A program made the translations under genes and the position numbers. The notes under the pieces were generated by a model. It worked only from the letters and a program-made list of their open reading frames with translations. It did not search any database and was not told the DNA's origin. Positions 9,556 through 18,148 of a stretch of DNA of 64,000 nt are shown piece by piece. Origin of the DNA: Pandoraea anapnoica (lineage in GTDB: Bacteria > Pseudomonadota > Gammaproteobacteria > Burkholderiales > Burkholderiaceae). Location of the stretch: the NCBI RefSeq assembly GCF_902459765.1, contig NZ_CABPSP010000020.1, forward strand, positions 1 through 64,000, given 5' to 3'. Positions within the stretch are counted from its first letter, which is position 1; each line of letters opens with the position of its first letter.

Positions 9556-10095
9556 ATGACACGACCAACCGCGGACCGGGTCCCCCGAGCAAGACCGTGA
9601 TTGGGTCAGTTTCAGAATATGCGAATGCACGCGTTCGTGGAGACTCAGCACCTTCGGCGAGATTCATTCATGCGGAAACTCAACATAAAAGGCGAACTTT
9701 GCAATGGCAACCGTAGCACTAATGCGACTTTTCGCGCGATCTCGTGTGGCTCGCGTTTTACGAGGGCGAATCTGCTCGCTGACATTTCGTCGAAAACGTC
9801 AACTGCGACGGCGTTGCCTGATGCCGTTCTGCACCTGAAACGGTGTGCGAGCAAATCACCCCGATCGCCATGGCGGGCTACGTCCGCTATTTCGTATGAC
9901 CGCCCAACTTCGGGCGAATTGAAAGCGTTGTTCCTAACGGAAGTGGCGCAGGCTCTATGCGCCAAGTGGCCGAGACGCGGGGGCGGGGAGGTGCGCAGCG
10001 ATACAAGCCGTGGGTGTCGGCGTCTGCGCCTTAAAGCCAAGGCTCACAGCAGTCGATTCCGGACTCGTTGTGGGATGTGCTGCATCGCAAGATAG
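9556..10095 (+). pseudogene. MTRP-type reading frame with an in-frame stop
   Basis: The ATG at 9556 has an excellent SD (GGAGGA, 6 nt upstream). The frame reads MTRPTADRVPRARP, then TGA at 9598-9600, then stays open to 10095 (LGQFQNM...). The second copy at 63302 on the minus strand reads MTRPIADGAPPQAEPDLGRLQSM, so the stop in this copy replaces an Asp and the frame was once continuous across it. The downstream part has no domain I recognise and may be out of use. The other strand also has an open frame here (10040-9645) that looks like a shadow. Confidence 0.4.
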
Positions 10096-10230
10096 TGCTT
10101 GCGGACGCTTCCAGTTCGCTCACTGCTGCGATCACATTCGACGATCTCACAACCAAGGCACATGAAAAACGCGCTATGGGGTGCGGCTTGAGTCATAAGG
10201 TTGTAGTTGTGTTCGGCTGCCAAAGCAACT

Positions 10231-11259
10231 TCATGCAATTTCCGGCAGCATATACGACCTCTCTACGCGCCCGTAGTGACGTATGATTTGTCTTAGACTC
10301 GGGGGTGCGGTGTTCGCATGATGTGCTTCGCGAGCTTCGATTGGGGAGTGTCCGAACTTGCGTCGGAAAGCCTTATAGAAGTGTTGAGGGCTCGAAAAAC
10401 CACATTGATAGGCCACTTGGGATATCGGCAGGCCCTTTTGTTTTATAAGAAGCGCCAGGGCTGCATCAAGCCGGGTGTTCCGAATCACTCGGGCGATACC
10501 GTCGGCACCGTCCATTGCGCGATAAAGCCCGGTCCTAGACATATTGAACCGCGCCATAATGGTTTCAGGCGTTAGGTCAGTGCCAGCAAGTTTTTGGCGG
10601 ATGTACGCGTGGATCTGGGGGCGCATTGTGTCTGCGTAAGCTGCTTCCTCCTCGGGGGACATGACCAACGCATTGCCGGTCCCCGCCTTCATAAGCCGTC
10701 CAACGACATCAAGTGCCAGGGACGCGTCTGCCGCGTTCAAATCAAGCGCCACATCCCAAAGCGTTTTCAAGTAGTCCGCGAGAAGACGGGTCGTTGGCTG
10801 CTCCCGTCGCAGGACGACACCGTTCAGATCAGACCGCCCCAATAGTCGCTCCAGGCATATGCGATCGACCACGATAGTTAGCGTGCGACCTTGGACAACC
10901 GGTGTGATACAAGCGCGGGCGATGTCTTGAATTAATAGGTCGCCGTATCGAAGCTCGATCGCAGAAGTACCGAAACGTCCCATCAAACCGTGGCCACAGA
11001 TGAGTTGGAGTAACAGTACGTCGGCGTCGGCCTTTCTCGCCTTTGCTTCTGAACGGAAGAAAATTTGGTCGGAGAAGCGTGTATTAAGAAGCATTAGCTC
11101 GCCAGTCGAACGGATCCGACATTCCCCGTCCAAGGCTGAGACAGTGGAGGAGGGCGGTAGGCCAATCTCAAATAGAGGGCTCATGGCTTCGCGCCAATAG
11201 TCGACCTTATCTGCGGCATCGACGAGCGTGGTCGTCAGCACGATCTCTTTCGTCGTCAT
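10231..11259 (-). CDS. AraC-family transcriptional regulator
   Basis: A 342-aa DNA-binding activator. The N-terminal half (about 1-200) resembles the AraC_binding_2 sensor domain found in FeaR-type regulators. The C-terminal about 100 residues form the double helix-turn-helix: LTPETIMARFNMSRTGLYRAM, then LPISQVAYQCGFSSPQHFYKAFRRKFG, the latter being the family's signature. Full length for the class. The ligand and target genes are unknown; no catabolic operon lies beside it in this window. Confidence 0.92.
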   Translation of the reverse strand: MTTKEIVLTTTLVDAADKVDYWREAMSPLFEIGLPPSSTVSALDGECRIRSTGELMLLNTRFSDQIFFRSEAKARKADADVLLLQLICGHGLMGRFGTSAIELRYGDLLIQDIARACITPVVQGRTLTIVVDRICLERLLGRSDLNGVVLRREQPTTRLLADYLKTLWDVALDLNAADASLALDVVGRLMKAGTGNALVMSPEEEAAYADTMRPQIHAYIRQKLAGTDLTPETIMARFNMSRTGLYRAMDGADGIARVIRNTRLDAALALLIKQKGLPISQVAYQCGFSSPQHFYKAFRRKFGHSPIEAREAHHANTAPPSLRQIIRHYGRVERSYMLPEIA

Positions 11260-11549
11260 CTGTCATATCCGTCAGATTTGAATGTGCTGCGTCGTCATCG
11301 CTGCGTTATTGACTTCTATTAGGACGGCGGATGGGTGAGGCACGACGCGTTTCATGATAATGAGAACATTGTTTTCGTCAACTAGGATTGACGAGTGCCT
11401 TGACTCTTCGCCCCAAGTCATTGTTTCGGCGTTGCGTGGCACTTAGCGCATGGCGGTAAGGCCTTGGGGTGCGGGGCGATAGTAGTCATCAGGGCAGGAA
11501 GATCTCGGGACAAAAAATGAAGAGCACGTGCGAAAAAAGAATGCTCCAA

Positions 11550-11588
11550 AAAATTAGGCAGAAGGGGCGCATCGCGCTCCTTCTGCCT
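11550..11588 (-). terminator. Strong intrinsic terminator of the lipoprotein gene
   Basis: A 15-bp stem (11556-11570 with 11574-11588, one G-T pair) has a three-base loop. On the minus strand it is followed by a run of six T residues, just after the stop codon at 11612. Confidence 0.9.
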
Positions 11589-11611
11589 ATATGCGCGCGA
11601 AACGAAACGCC

Positions 11612-12949
11612 TTAGCTCGGCCGCTTGCCCGATTTGCACCAGGCCTCCCACTCGTTCAATTGGTCCATTGAGACTAATGCGTCACCACCCTTCTCCCGTC
11701 GATACGCAGCAGTCCATGCCGCCACGCACGCATCTTCGGCTGAGGAGGCCTTCGGCAAGCCTGAGCTCGCAATAGTCGAGCTTCTGGCTGACGCGGTGTG
11801 GCCGACCTCGCGGTAACAGGCGTTACGCATCTCAATGATCTGAGAATCCATGATCGCCAAATTGTCCGGCATGCCGCTGTTGCGCCGGAGCATGGCCTTC
11901 TTGTTAGCAATGCAGTCATCAATGGCGGCGCTCGCATGCTCGTACGCTTGGCGGGCTTGTGATTGTTCCGTGGGGTTTGGATGGTTACCAGCGCGGCAAT
12001 TGCTGCGCCACGAGTCCTTCTGCTCCTCCGTGGCTGGTGTGGTGCCGGTCAGAATCCCCTTTGCCATCTGTTTGGATGTCTGAATGCTCTGATCGGCCTC
12101 GTCCCATTCGCGAACACAGTCATCGACCGATTTCCCATCCGTGCCGACCTCTATCCCGTTGGCATACAAAGTTTCCCCTGTCAGTGAGCCAGTGGCATCC
12201 CACGACTTGAAAGGGCCATTCAAACGTCCGCCGACATAAGTCGCGCGCAGGATCATTTGTTTGCCGTCGGGCGTGTACTGTACCAATTCCCCTTCGTATT
12301 GACCGTTAACAATTGAAACGCGCTTGATGAGCTCGCCCGAGTTGGCGTCAAACCCTTCTTCAGTGCCAGAGAGCACGCCGCTCACCCACGGATATGTGTG
12401 TACAAGCTTATGGGTGCTCCATCCATAGATCTTTTGCGTGCCATTGGGCAGGCCATTGTCGAACTTGACTTCAGTTAGCGGGCCATTGCCTGGTCCGCCA
12501 TTCAGCGTCAGCTTTCCGTCCAACGCCCCACGATTGAAAGACGACTCGATCATGACCGTCTCAGACTGCGGCGCCTTGCAAACGAATTTCCCATCCAACA
12601 TGCCGTCGCTCACTTGAGCGTCGCACAACGAGTCAAACATGACAGACTGCGCGCCTCCCATGTTTCCGGCAAGGGTCATGCCGGTAACGCGAGCCGCTTT
12701 GACGAATCCGTCCTGCTTCAGTAGCAGGGCGTTTTCAGGAATGTTGGTGAGCTTGCCGGTGAAGGGCTTGTTAGCGCCTACAGCGTAGGCCTTTCCGTTA
12801 ACGATTTCCGCGTTGCGAAAATCGAGGGTTCTGTCGGAGCAGGCGGCGAGCCATATGAACGGGAGGATACTCACCGTCGCGATGCTTAGCCGCCAAAGCC
12901 TAGCGGTCTTCGTGTTTACCTGGTCTTTAAAGTCTGTGATGGATTTCAT
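11612..12949 (-). CDS. Lipoprotein with MORN-like repeats and a duplicated Cys/Trp C-terminal motif
   Basis: A 445-aa lipoprotein. A signal peptide ends in the lipobox LAAC (residues 34-37, lipidated Cys37) with Ser at +2, so outer-membrane sorting is expected. The middle has repeated short strands such as NGxxxGELVQYTPDGKQ and GGRLNGPFKSWDATG, typical of MORN-like/YwqK repeats. The C-terminal third holds two copies of a Cys-rich unit: SVDDCVREWDEAD...WRSNCRAG and AEDACVAAWTAAY...WEAWCKSG. They may form disulfides in the periplasm. Monocistronic with its own terminator. Function unknown. Confidence 0.75.
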   Translation of the reverse strand: MKSITDFKDQVNTKTARLWRLSIATVSILPFIWLAACSDRTLDFRNAEIVNGKAYAVGANKPFTGKLTNIPENALLLKQDGFVKAARVTGMTLAGNMGGAQSVMFDSLCDAQVSDGMLDGKFVCKAPQSETVMIESSFNRGALDGKLTLNGGPGNGPLTEVKFDNGLPNGTQKIYGWSTHKLVHTYPWVSGVLSGTEEGFDANSGELIKRVSIVNGQYEGELVQYTPDGKQMILRATYVGGRLNGPFKSWDATGSLTGETLYANGIEVGTDGKSVDDCVREWDEADQSIQTSKQMAKGILTGTTPATEEQKDSWRSNCRAGNHPNPTEQSQARQAYEHASAAIDDCIANKKAMLRRNSGMPDNLAIMDSQIIEMRNACYREVGHTASARSSTIASSGLPKASSAEDACVAAWTAAYRREKGGDALVSMDQLNEWEAWCKSGKRPS

Positions 12950-13386
12950 AATTTTTGGGGGATGTTTGTTGACGTAAGAAATTCACTTGGGAACGCCTGG
13001 ATAGCTAAGGTAGGAACCGATCCCGAGGCGTTTCGACTTCGGTTTGGTAGCGCCTTGAGGACGACTCGACAGTGGCGAGATGCATCGCAGGACTAATGGG
13101 ATGCGTGTCGAGTCGCTCCCGCGCAAGCGCCCTGGAGGGGGGGGCTGAAGAACCCACGCAGGACAAGTTGAACTGCATCAGTGCGGCGCTCAACTTGCAT
13201 CCACTGACTTCGCAGCCTTGCGCGTATATGGAACCCACGGGCATCGACATGCTGAGCTCCAAGTATCTTGAGCAGATGGACATGCGCATTGCGATACTCC
13301 TTTCCGAGACAGATCAATTGAAACGCATGGACTTCGAGATCGGGATATCGCGCACTGCGCAAAATGTGAGTGAAACTCGGTTGAAT
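12950..13386. other. Intergenic region, no convincing gene
   Basis: Overlapping frames exist on both strands (for example plus 13072-13404). None has an SD or recognisable domain, and the plus frame ends inside the operator-like repeat at 13387. The lipoprotein promoter should lie near 12960-13050. Confidence 0.4.
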
Positions 13387-13413
13387 ATCAACCTAATTGG
13401 TTGATTATCAACC
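13387..13413. promoter_or_regulatory. Operator-like repeats upstream of the XRE gene
   Basis: The heptamer ATCAACC occurs at 13387-13393 and 13407-13413, with its inverse GGTTGAT at 13399-13405. This gives a 19-bp near-palindrome plus a third half site 20 bp on. Related GGTCAACC lies at about 13443. Such sites 60-90 bp before an XRE gene suggest autoregulation. Confidence 0.6.
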
Positions 13414-13473
13414 TGTTGGGTCCTTCGAGTCAACGAGATGGTGGTCAACCATTTCGGGTGACCGGGAGGAATC

Positions 13474-13842
13474 ATGTCGAAATCGAATTCGGATGAATTG
13501 CAGATCGCAATCGGACGCACTATTGCGCGCCAGCGTTTGGCCAGTGGCTTAACACAAGATGAGGTTGCCGAAAGGCTTGGTGTCGGTCTGGAGGCTGTAT
13601 CTCGTATGGAGCGAGGAAAAGTCGTTCCGACTGTGGCTCGACTATTTGAATTGGCTGAGGTCTTTCAGTGCGATGCTGCCGATTTGCTTACGGATGCCAG
13701 TATTCGGCCGTCGGATCAAGCCAGCCATCTCAGTCGGCTGCTGTCAAAACTGACATCCTCAGATCGAGAGATGATGGTCGAGGTGATTGAGCGTCTTTCG
13801 GCGCGTCTAGCCCGGAAGCAATCGGAGCATGGGCGGCGTTAG
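13474..13842 (+). CDS. XRE-family transcriptional regulator
   Basis: A 122-aa repressor-type protein. The helix-turn-helix occupies about residues 9-66 (IGRTIARQRLASGLTQDEVA, then the recognition helix in GLEAVSRMERG). The C-terminus (about 80-122) is a charged helix that may dimerise. It has a strong SD (GGGAGGA) before the ATG at 13474. Repeated ATCAACC half sites lie just upstream and are its likely operators (inference). A second XRE gene follows, both pointing away from the plasmid-type genes at 14.3-16.4 kb, consistent with regulators of a mobile element. Confidence 0.9.
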   Translation: MSKSNSDELQIAIGRTIARQRLASGLTQDEVAERLGVGLEAVSRMERGKVVPTVARLFELAEVFQCDAADLLTDASIRPSDQASHLSRLLSKLTSSDREMMVEVIERLSARLARKQSEHGRR

Positions 13843-13986
13843 GCGACGCCGTGAGGATTAATGGGGAGCCTCGTCGGTCGGGGAGGCTTTGTGTTGATAG
13901 CGCGGTAGTTGCTTTTGCATGAGAGTTATCGCATTGCGTCATTGCCGGTGCGGCTAGGCGCGAGATGCGGCGGTATGGTTTGCGTC

Positions 13987-14244
13987 ATGTCGCACCCTAT
14001 CGAAGACCATCGCTACCAGCGCGTCGTGAAACTTCTCGCTCAGTTGAGGAAGTCGCGCCGCATTTCGCAGCAGGAACTTGCGGACCGAATTGGTCGCTCG
14101 CAATCTTCAGTTTCCAAGGCTGAGAATGGTTTGCGGCGACTGGATCTTATTGAGTTCCTCGAATATGTGCGCGTGCCTGAAGCCGATCCGCGGGCGATTG
14201 TCGAAAGCATTTCGACAGTACCTCTCACCTCACTACGCAGCTAA
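13987..14244 (+). CDS. Small XRE-family regulator
   Basis: An 85-aa product with a single Cro/C1-type helix-turn-helix (LLAQLRKSRRISQQELADRI, then GRSQSSVSKAENGLRRLD) and a short tail. This is typical of plasmid/ICE regulators that consist only of the DNA-binding domain. The ATG at 13987 is chosen because the domain begins shortly after. Longer versions starting at 13909 or 13975 add unconserved residues. The SD is weak. Confidence 0.8.
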   Translation: MSHPIEDHRYQRVVKLLAQLRKSRRISQQELADRIGRSQSSVSKAENGLRRLDLIEFLEYVRVPEADPRAIVESISTVPLTSLRS

Positions 14245-14291
14245 TCGGCGAACCTTCGCGGCAAGCGCCTCTTTCGTCGTTCCGTTCTTCC

Positions 14292-14870
14292 TCAATACTC
14301 ACTCGGCAATAGGACGGTCGTGAGCGACCGATCCGCCGACGTGATGACCCAGACCTTGCTCTCGTCCGGCAGTGGGTAGCTTGAGAGCACGCGTCCGCCG
14401 ACCTGGAGTGCTAACGTATTCAGGTCGCGATCCGCAGGGCATAGCTCCCCCCAGTCGTGATTTGCGTGACGAAAGATAAGCAGGCTCAGGGAGACGTCGG
14501 CTTGTTCTATGGCCGTCAACGCACCCGGCGTTGCCACGATTCGACCCAGCGGTAGTCGCAGATCGACGAGGTCATGAGTGGTCTTTCCTTGCATCACTGT
14601 TCCATTAAAGATTGACGGCGTGGCCTTCTCGTCGGTGCTGGTGAGGGTTGCTGCGGGTTTGTCCTGAAGCGCCCCACTTGGGGATTCGTGCAAGTTCGTG
14701 CAGTCGACGCCCAGTGCTCCGAGCTCGTGTAGGACGTCAGCATGCGAGTAGAAGGGCGGGAATCGATAGGCGGGGCCTCGGCTGAGCTCCACAATGAAAT
14801 GGTCTTGCGTGTCTCGTGCGATGCGCAGAGCAACACGTCTGTGAGACGCGGGGTTCTTGATGTTTTCCAT
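14292..14870 (-). CDS. Plasmid/ICE-associated protein of unknown function
   Basis: A 192-aa protein. Its C-terminal half (from about residue 105) carries a pattern I associate with a conserved protein of integrative elements that is often mislabelled as a restriction subunit: RHANHDWGELCPADRDLN, GGRVLSSYPLP, KVWVITSADRSLTTVLLPSEY. The true role is unknown. The ATG at 14870 is chosen; the upstream ATG at 14903 lies inside the 14901-14937 hairpin. It follows the DUF932 gene on the same strand, so the two are probably co-transcribed. Confidence 0.75.
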   Translation of the reverse strand: MENIKNPASHRRVALRIARDTQDHFIVELSRGPAYRFPPFYSHADVLHELGALGVDCTNLHESPSGALQDKPAATLTSTDEKATPSIFNGTVMQGKTTHDLVDLRLPLGRIVATPGALTAIEQADVSLSLLIFRHANHDWGELCPADRDLNTLALQVGGRVLSSYPLPDESKVWVITSADRSLTTVLLPSEY

Positions 14871-14900
14871 AGTGCGTGTGGTCCCGATGAGTCTGAAATG

Positions 14901-14937
14901 CAAAGAGCCCCGTTGGCGTTGCCAACGGGGCTCTTTG
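14901..14937. promoter_or_regulatory. 17-bp perfect hairpin between DUF932 and the plasmid-type gene
   Basis: Positions 14901-14917 pair perfectly with 14921-14937 around a three-base loop. Neither strand has a long T run, so it may be an attenuator or RNA-stability element rather than a full terminator. Confidence 0.75.
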
Positions 14938-14963
14938 CTCTTCTGCTTGGGTACTGGGGTGCT

Positions 14964-15944
14964 CTAGGCGACAAGCTTCACGACTTCATTCCAGGCATCT
15001 TGCTTTATGGTGGCTCCTTGTCCAAACCACGCGGCGTCTCTCCGATGGTCAGGCGACTTTGCGCGCCGATGATGGTCGACGTACTCGGTAACGGAGTTGA
15101 GCAAACCCCACGCGGTGCCTTGAGCGGAAGGAAAGTCGGCACCCAGCCCTTGCCCTTGATAAAGGTGGGAAATCGCTTTGATTGCACGCTCGTTGACGGT
15201 GTTGGAGTCCGCGTGCGCGCGGCTAGCGGTTCCCGAGGTTCCAGTTGAATACGTCATGACCTTTCGCAAAATGGATTCCGCATCCGAGCTTGTGATCTTG
15301 CGGTTTGCGAGCGCATGCGTCTGGGAGATGAAGGTCTCCCACGACGACACGGCGATTCCCAACTGACGCTTAACTGCCTGCGCGTTGAACTGCGAGCGGT
15401 GAGGGACTTTGACCGTCCCTGTGCCGTCCTGAAGCGCGATCGCAAGCGTGTTGTTACATACCACCCGAACGGACGTGAACTGCGCGGTCGTGGCGAGTGT
15501 TCCGTCACACGCGGTCGCTAGCAGGAGGTAACCGTTGACTTCGTCACGACCCTTGAGTGCTGTCCGATGGCCTGTGCGCGCCAGTGCCCAGAACTTGCGC
15601 CCTTCCTTAAGCACGCCAGCGGTTTCAAGCTGGAAGCCGCCCACGTCAGTCAGATCCCGGTAGAACTCGAGGATCTCCTGCGGCTGAACCACCTGATAGC
15701 GCTTGGAGACGACCGCCAAAGGTGTTTTCGTATCAGACCGGTACAGCACGCGTTGCCCTTCAAATTTTCGAATTGTGGTTGTCGAGCCGTCATCATCGGC
15801 GTACCGAACGTCGGTTGTCTCAATTCGCCAGTTCATCCCGGCTTGGTCTGCCCAGACATCGAGTGGTTGATTCAGGGTCAGGCGGTTTCCTAGTCCGTGC
15901 CAGGGTTTTTCATTGACATATGCCATGGATTGCACAAGGTGCAT
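14964..15944 (-). CDS. DUF932 phage/plasmid-like protein
   Basis: A 326-aa protein that begins MHLVQSMAYVNEKPWHGLG, the usual start of DUF932 (TIGR03299) proteins. The core PLAVVSKRYQVVQPQEILEF and the VRVVCNNTLAIAL motif are also family hallmarks. The biochemical function is unknown; homologues occur on plasmids, phages and integrative elements. Second gene of a minus-strand group with the zinc-ribbon gene upstream and the plasmid-type protein downstream. Full length. Confidence 0.9.
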   Translation of the reverse strand: MHLVQSMAYVNEKPWHGLGNRLTLNQPLDVWADQAGMNWRIETTDVRYADDDGSTTTIRKFEGQRVLYRSDTKTPLAVVSKRYQVVQPQEILEFYRDLTDVGGFQLETAGVLKEGRKFWALARTGHRTALKGRDEVNGYLLLATACDGTLATTAQFTSVRVVCNNTLAIALQDGTGTVKVPHRSQFNAQAVKRQLGIAVSSWETFISQTHALANRKITSSDAESILRKVMTYSTGTSGTASRAHADSNTVNERAIKAISHLYQGQGLGADFPSAQGTAWGLLNSVTEYVDHHRRAKSPDHRRDAAWFGQGATIKQDAWNEVVKLVA

Positions 15945-16034
15945 GTGAATTCTCCGAAGGTTCGAAAGGGAATGCTGGATTTGGCGGCGCTACTCGGTGG
16001 CGCGGATTTGTGAGGAGAAGCTGAGTGTGGCGGG

Positions 16035-16405
16035 CTAGCGTGATGAGACGGCAAATTGATGGCCGCAATCGAGGCACTCCCGATTGCCGAGGACGTTTTC
16101 GTCCACAACATCGCCCACAACTGCGCCAGCCGCACAACCGGCAGCACCTGCGACGAGCCCGGCAACCACGGCACCGGCTACGCCCCCGACGAGTGATCCG
16201 ATGGGTCCCCCCACCAGTCCGACCGTCGCACCTACCTCCGCTCCGGAGAGGGTTGTCGCTATTCCGCTCGCCGCGCCGGCAACCGCACCGATTGCGCTTC
16301 CCGCTTTTCGCCCGACATTTCGATGAGCGACGCGCTCGGAGCGACATCGCGGGCAGTAGGGCTTATTCTTGGCCCCCGGTTCCTGTTTGTGCCGCTCGGG
16401 CTCAT
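16035..16405 (-). CDS. Zinc-ribbon / glycine-zipper protein, start uncertain (possible frameshift)
   Basis: The recognisable protein starts with a four-Cys zinc ribbon split around a hydrophobic core. It has CPRC near the N-terminus and CLDCG near the C-terminus, separated by about 70 residues of Gly/Ala-rich segments (VGLVGGPIGSLVGGVAGAVV) that look like a glycine zipper membrane domain. No ATG lies close upstream in this frame. The nearest good ATG, 16405 (MSPSGTNRN), is in another frame and would join if the G5 run near 16376-16380 changed length. Such proteins accompany DUF932 genes on integrative elements. Confidence 0.6.
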
Positions 16406-17185
16406 GACCAAAGTGGTGCCCTGATGCATGAGACGACGTGCTCCGGGGGTGTTCACATGAGAGCGCTTGCGTTGAGCCCTTCTTGTCGGGCCGAAATTGC
16501 GCGATTATTGCCACCAGTGTGCGGCGAGTCGCGACGGAGAGGCTTGCAATCCTTGGGCCGTTCGTTCGACGGAGCGGTCTGAATTGCAGCCAGGCGAAGA
16601 GGAGCGTGGCGGCCATGGTCATAAATGAGGGGGAAGTTTTGATGCTCAGCTCGTTCATAAGTGCTTCCGTTGTGCGTTCATGCTCGATTGCATGGACGAA
16701 GACGGACATCTGTCCTATCTCGAGTTGGTGATATGTGGCTGAAAATTTCTGGAATTCGCCCGAAGGCATGTTGCAACGGCCGAAGAGCGCGGAAGCGGGT
16801 TCGATTGTCAGGCGCGATACCTTGAAAATTCCCACAAACCGGGCAGTTTCCGCCGCCAGGGTGTGAGATGGCACGCTGCGGAGCAGTCATTTGCAGGTTG
16901 CAACGCTGAACACTTGGCCTGTGCCATGCCGCCCGCCGCAAGAGCTGCTTCAGGTGCGAAGGCCTGCGGTCGAGCCGAAACTCGTGTGGCAAGTGACTTT
17001 CGAGCTCCCGCCGATCACAGCAATCAGTAGTCGCAAGCGGTCGTTACTACGGTACATCGTGGACTTTGTCGGTTAGTGCCCATATGCGACGGAAATGGGT
17101 GATGCTAATGGTGCGGTGTAATAACGAGTCGACTTATGCGGCAACTGAAGCTTGCGCGGAACGTGACGGTTACTGAGGTGAGGAA
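16406..17185. other. Intergenic region, no convincing gene
   Basis: A minus-strand frame stays open to 16874 upstream of the zinc-ribbon protein, but its translation shows no domain. Plus-strand frames look like shadows. A GAGGTGAGG SD at 17175-17183 belongs to the next gene. Confidence 0.35.
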
Positions 17186-17545
17186 GTGAAAGATCTCATT
17201 TTGGATTGCATGGACAAGGGCGAGTGGTACAGCAGGCCGGTATTAGCGAATATCTGCGGCATTTCCCGTCGGTGCGTTGATCTGGTCGTTGAGGAACTCA
17301 TGGATGATGGCCTACTCGTCGAGCGTAAGGTCTCGCGTGCATATGAGTATCAGCTTGCCGTGACTCGGGCCAGATTGCAGCCGGTAGCGGTCCCGGGTCA
17401 TGCCGACATTGCCGAGCCAACGAGAAGCGAAACAACGGTCGACCTAGCAATAGCGGGACCAATCCATTCTCCGGCGTGGAATCCGATGACGGGGTATGGT
17501 GAGGAGCTCAGCCTGCATCAGCAATTGTGCGAAGAGGCGAGGTGA
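17186..17545 (+). CDS. Small winged-helix-like protein of a mobile element
   Basis: A 119-aa product starting at GTG 17186 behind a strong SD (GAGGTGAGG). Residues 1-60 (LILDCMDKGEWYSRPVLANI, CGISRRCVDLVVEELMDDGLL) read like a winged helix: recognition helix followed by a basic wing. The tail contains DLAIAGPIHSPAWNPMTGYG and looks disordered. The location next to ICE-type genes suggests a regulatory role, which is inference. Confidence 0.6.
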   Translation: MKDLILDCMDKGEWYSRPVLANICGISRRCVDLVVEELMDDGLLVERKVSRAYEYQLAVTRARLQPVAVPGHADIAEPTRSETTVDLAIAGPIHSPAWNPMTGYGEELSLHQQLCEEAR

Positions 17546-17825
17546 ACGGGGATTGGCCGGCCGGGCCAGCTTTGCACGCGGTCGCCACGGCTACGGGAGG
17601 GCGTGATCGGTTGGCTCGACGCGCTGGTTGTAACCTATAACGTAGCGACGCTAAGCTTGATTGCTCGCCAAGGCCGAAATGATCCCGAGCCATTGAGTGA
17701 TCTCGAGTGTGCGCCTACCAATACGAACCCTCTCATTCCGCTGGTATTGCTGCGCGGAGCCATCGTAGTCCTCGGTGAGAACTACTGAGACGTCGAAGTA
17801 AGTGTGATTTTACGGAAATTTCACA

Positions 17826-18049
17826 AGGCTTATCAGGATATGCTCGGAGGGTCGTCGGTGAGTGTGGCGGGTGTGAACTTTGACACGAGGACCGATAGGA
17901 CGTGGATGGGAGCCGGTGTGGGTGGCTCATATTCGTGGGCGGATAACAAGTACACGGAGTATGGCGAGCGCTCGGTGAGCGCGTCGGTCAATCACTTCGA
18001 TGGGAACTACAACGCGAAGGCCAATCTCGGCTTCAGAATGAAGTTCTAA
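17826..18049 (+). pseudogene. Truncated second copy of an autotransporter 3' end
   Basis: From about 17826 the DNA and protein closely match 306-528: YQDMLGGSSVSVAGVNFDTR against YQEMLGGSSVNVAGVDFDTR, both ending NLGFRMKF. There is no signal peptide, passenger or full barrel, and upstream sequence is unrelated, so this is a gene fragment. The similarity continues a little beyond the stop (GGTTGCGAC against GATTGCGAC). Confidence 0.9.
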
Positions 18050-18148
18050 TTCCCGAAGGATTGCGACAAGACAATCAGGTCCGCGACCATTGCGCCAACG
18101 TCAAACCACCGTTCTCCGCCCCACCTACAGATGAAGGAACTAACTACC

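Noticed and set aside
9645-10040. Minus-strand 131-codon frame beside the AraC gene
   Set aside because: Arg-rich composition without domain or SD; it mirrors the plus-strand MTRP continuation and looks like a shadow.
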